This document shows positions 62,293 to 64,000 of a stretch of 64,000 nucleotides of DNA, piece after piece. Under the pieces are notes generated by a model. That model worked only from the letters and a program-made list of their open reading frames with translations, was not told the origin of the DNA and ran no database searches. Each line of letters begins with the position of its first letter. Position 1 is the stretch's first letter. The translations under genes were made by a program, and so were the position numbers. Origin of the DNA: Platerodrilus igneus (Eukaryota; Arthropoda; Insecta; Coleoptera; Lycidae). Where the stretch lies: NCBI GenBank assembly GCA_036346225.1, contig JARFIW010000941.1, forward strand, positions 1,111,501 through 1,175,500, read 5' to 3'.

Positions 62293-63009
62293 AACGCCTG
62301 GTCCATCAGGAACAGCAAAGCGAAGAAGATTGTGCTAAACTTCGAAATTGTGCATTGCATGTGAATTAAGACTACGGGGACACCACGATAAAATACCGCG
62401 CCACTACTATATCTCAAGGTGGTGTGGAAATGAGTTTTTTTTAGCCAAAACGCATATTGAAGTTTATTTTGCAGCACTCGTACGCCAAAAACTACTGATT
62501 TAAAAAAAAATTGTTAAAACAAAAATTTTAGGAAATTATCTTTAGCTAAATTTTGTATATAAATGTTTTTTTTGTAAAATGAGTCGGAGAGGATATGTTG
62601 TCAAAAAACTGCTATTAGACGGCATTTTTCTAGTAGGGCGGCGCGAGCGGCAAAGGTATGAGGTGGCAAAGTTGAAATTTGAAAAGAGCACAGCGAAATC
62701 TATAACATTATACCAGTTTTCAAAACTCCCGGAAAACTTTCTAGGTAACCTCTTTTTTTCGAACCAAATGGCTGTACTATAGGTTAGTAGAAAAGAATTA
62801 ATAAAATTTAGTTAGTTAAATGAGCTTAAAAATTTAGAAGCTTTGGTAGTTTACGTTTAATAACGTTGCTATTTCAATATAATATTAAATCACGATTGAA
62901 GAATTAAAATAATAGAGCACCTAGTTTATTATAAGCAAACGGTACCAGAGATTGGAGTTTTACTTTGTAACGTGCAGTTTAGCATTTGAATGTTTATTGA
63001 CAATTTCAA
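62293..63009. other. No gene seen
   Basis: Two short frames (minus, 62232-62477; plus, 62579-62782) have no recognisable motif. The plus one starts with MSRRGYVVKKLLLDG and is basic, but too short and isolated to support. Confidence 0.4.
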
Positions 63010-64000
63010 CCGTTTTTCAATTTAAACGATTGTTTATTCATCACCCTATGATTCTATAAGAATATTTAATTATAATTTAAAACACTTAAATTATTTTATT
63101 TTGATATAACAGTAAAAATGTGGCGTTCGCTTTCTGTAATATGTATCTTGAGTTTTTCAAGGTCGTTTTCAATCCCGCATCCTAAATGTCTGGTTCGCTT
63201 ATTTCCGCACTTTACGTTGTATAAATTGTTAATTAGTTTATGTACGTTACTATAATTTCAATGCGAAAGGTTAGGCAAAACATCCTACGCGTCTTGTTAT
63301 ACTCGGCCAACCGTTATACTGCGCAATGGTTATACTCGCGATGTAATTCCCCTCAATTCTAACTTATACCGCACACGTTTTAAAAGTGATGCAACCGCTT
63401 TTAAATCAATTTGCAAGCACAATTTAAAACAAAACAAGGTACTTACATTCTCAGGGTCCCACGATGTTTTACAAGATGGGTTCAATTCACGGCTCGTTAA
63501 ATCAGATTACATCCGTTCTTTCTGTGTCTTCTATGCTCGTAAGGGATGAAGGAACACTAAGTAACAGGTACAATCGAAAGTAAAGATAGAAGGAACCTAC
63601 ATGCCTAAAAAAGAAAAGACACCACACCAAGATAGATGTTGCTTCGTCGAGGGCTCGTAACTTAATGTCGTCTTTTAAAACTACGCGCGCACTCCGCCAT
63701 TTCCTCTGCGCAGGCGCGACTGCTGGACGACGAAAATTGACATTTTTAATTTAAAAAAAGGCGGGAATTACCTTTATAAATTATGACTAAAACTAAAACA
63801 TGCTACATGCCATTTTGGCATGTAACAGTCTTTATAATTCAACAAGGTTGGTTGTATATATTTATTATCTCGTAGACACATTGAGATACATTCGTGTTTG
63901 AGAACGTTACGACTGGTTCTTTAGACAGACGACAATCGGGGTTCCTTTATCGAGAGTAGTTCGTTTGTGAAAATAAAAAACAATAAGTTGTTTGTACGAT
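63010..64000 (-). repeat. Dispersed repeat family B, inverted copy, split by a solo LTR and cut by the window end
   Basis: Two pieces, 63010-63294 and 63828-64000, are together the reverse complement of 3919-4365. They join exactly at the LTR insertion site, where 'cgcgtctttataatt' is intact in the other copy. Divergence is modest in both pieces. Confidence 0.75.
63295..63827. mobile_element. Solo LTR, 533 bp, with 4-bp target duplication
   Basis: It starts TGTTATACTCGG and ends GGCATGTAACA, so the termini are TGTTA...TAACA, a perfect short inverted repeat of the TG...CA kind. GTCT flanks both sides (63291-63294 and 63828-63831). The uninterrupted sequence at 4087-4100 contains GTCT once, confirming insertion and duplication. 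'tacctttataaattatgac' near 63775 could serve as a TATA box. No coding sequence. The length and 4-bp duplication fit a Ty3/gypsy-type LTR; its orientation is not determined. Confidence 0.85.

Overview
The window is a piece of a eukaryotic nuclear genome, almost certainly an insect. Evidence is the spliced GT/AG genes, the AT-rich non-coding DNA, the absence of any bacterial gene layout, and the mix of degraded transposable elements (RTE, RNase H-bearing and Jockey/CR1-like LINEs, Ty3/gypsy, BEL/Pao, piggyBac, Tc1/mariner-like). The order cannot be fixed from sequence alone. The very short introns (43, 47 and about 49 nt) would fit a beetle, but that is an inference.

Only two host genes can be supported. 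The first is the last three coding exons of a dipeptidyl peptidase 8/9-type serine protease (+, 12831-13541), with an intact catalytic region; its upstream exons are not recognisable here. The second is a complete mitochondrial ribosomal protein L51 gene (mRpL51; -, 52398-52889), with a probable 49-nt intron directly upstream of the start codon.

The rest is mobile DNA and decayed intergenic sequence. Layout: 1.7-7.3 kb, an RTE LINE split by a 2.2-kb insertion and ending in a tandemly duplicated 3' tail; 7.27-7.58 kb, a foldback MITE; 8.7-9.1 kb, a tRNA-derived SINE; 3-12.6 kb, several copies of an unclassified dispersed repeat (family A); 12.8-13.5 kb, the DPP gene; 14.1-14.35 kb, a tandem duplication; 21.2-23.0 kb, a dead piggyBac; 23.8-25.3 kb, a dead mariner-like element with long TIRs; 29.8-32.6 kb, a 5'-truncated LINE with target-site duplications and an internal palindromic insertion; 34.3-45.1 kb, a minus-strand Ty3/gypsy element cut apart by an RTE-like LINE (itself carrying a probable solo LTR), an unassigned 2-kb segment, a palindrome and a young Jockey/CR1-like LINE with an open 583-codon frame; 46.4-51.9 kb, a plus-strand BEL/Pao element interrupted by another RTE tail; 52.4-52.9 kb, mRpL51; 54.5-55.4 kb, a degenerate pyrimidine-rich minisatellite; 57.6-62.0 kb, TA microsatellites, one bracketing a long perfect-looking hairpin; 63.0-64.0 kb, an inverted copy of a repeat seen at 3.9-4.4 kb, split by a solo LTR with a 4-bp target duplication.

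The genes do not form a pathway; the value of the window is a readable stratigraphy of nested insertions. I found no convincing undescribed functional system. The best candidates for new description are the repeat families (A, B, D, E), the palindromes at 42.2 and 60.1 kb, and the two solo LTR candidates.
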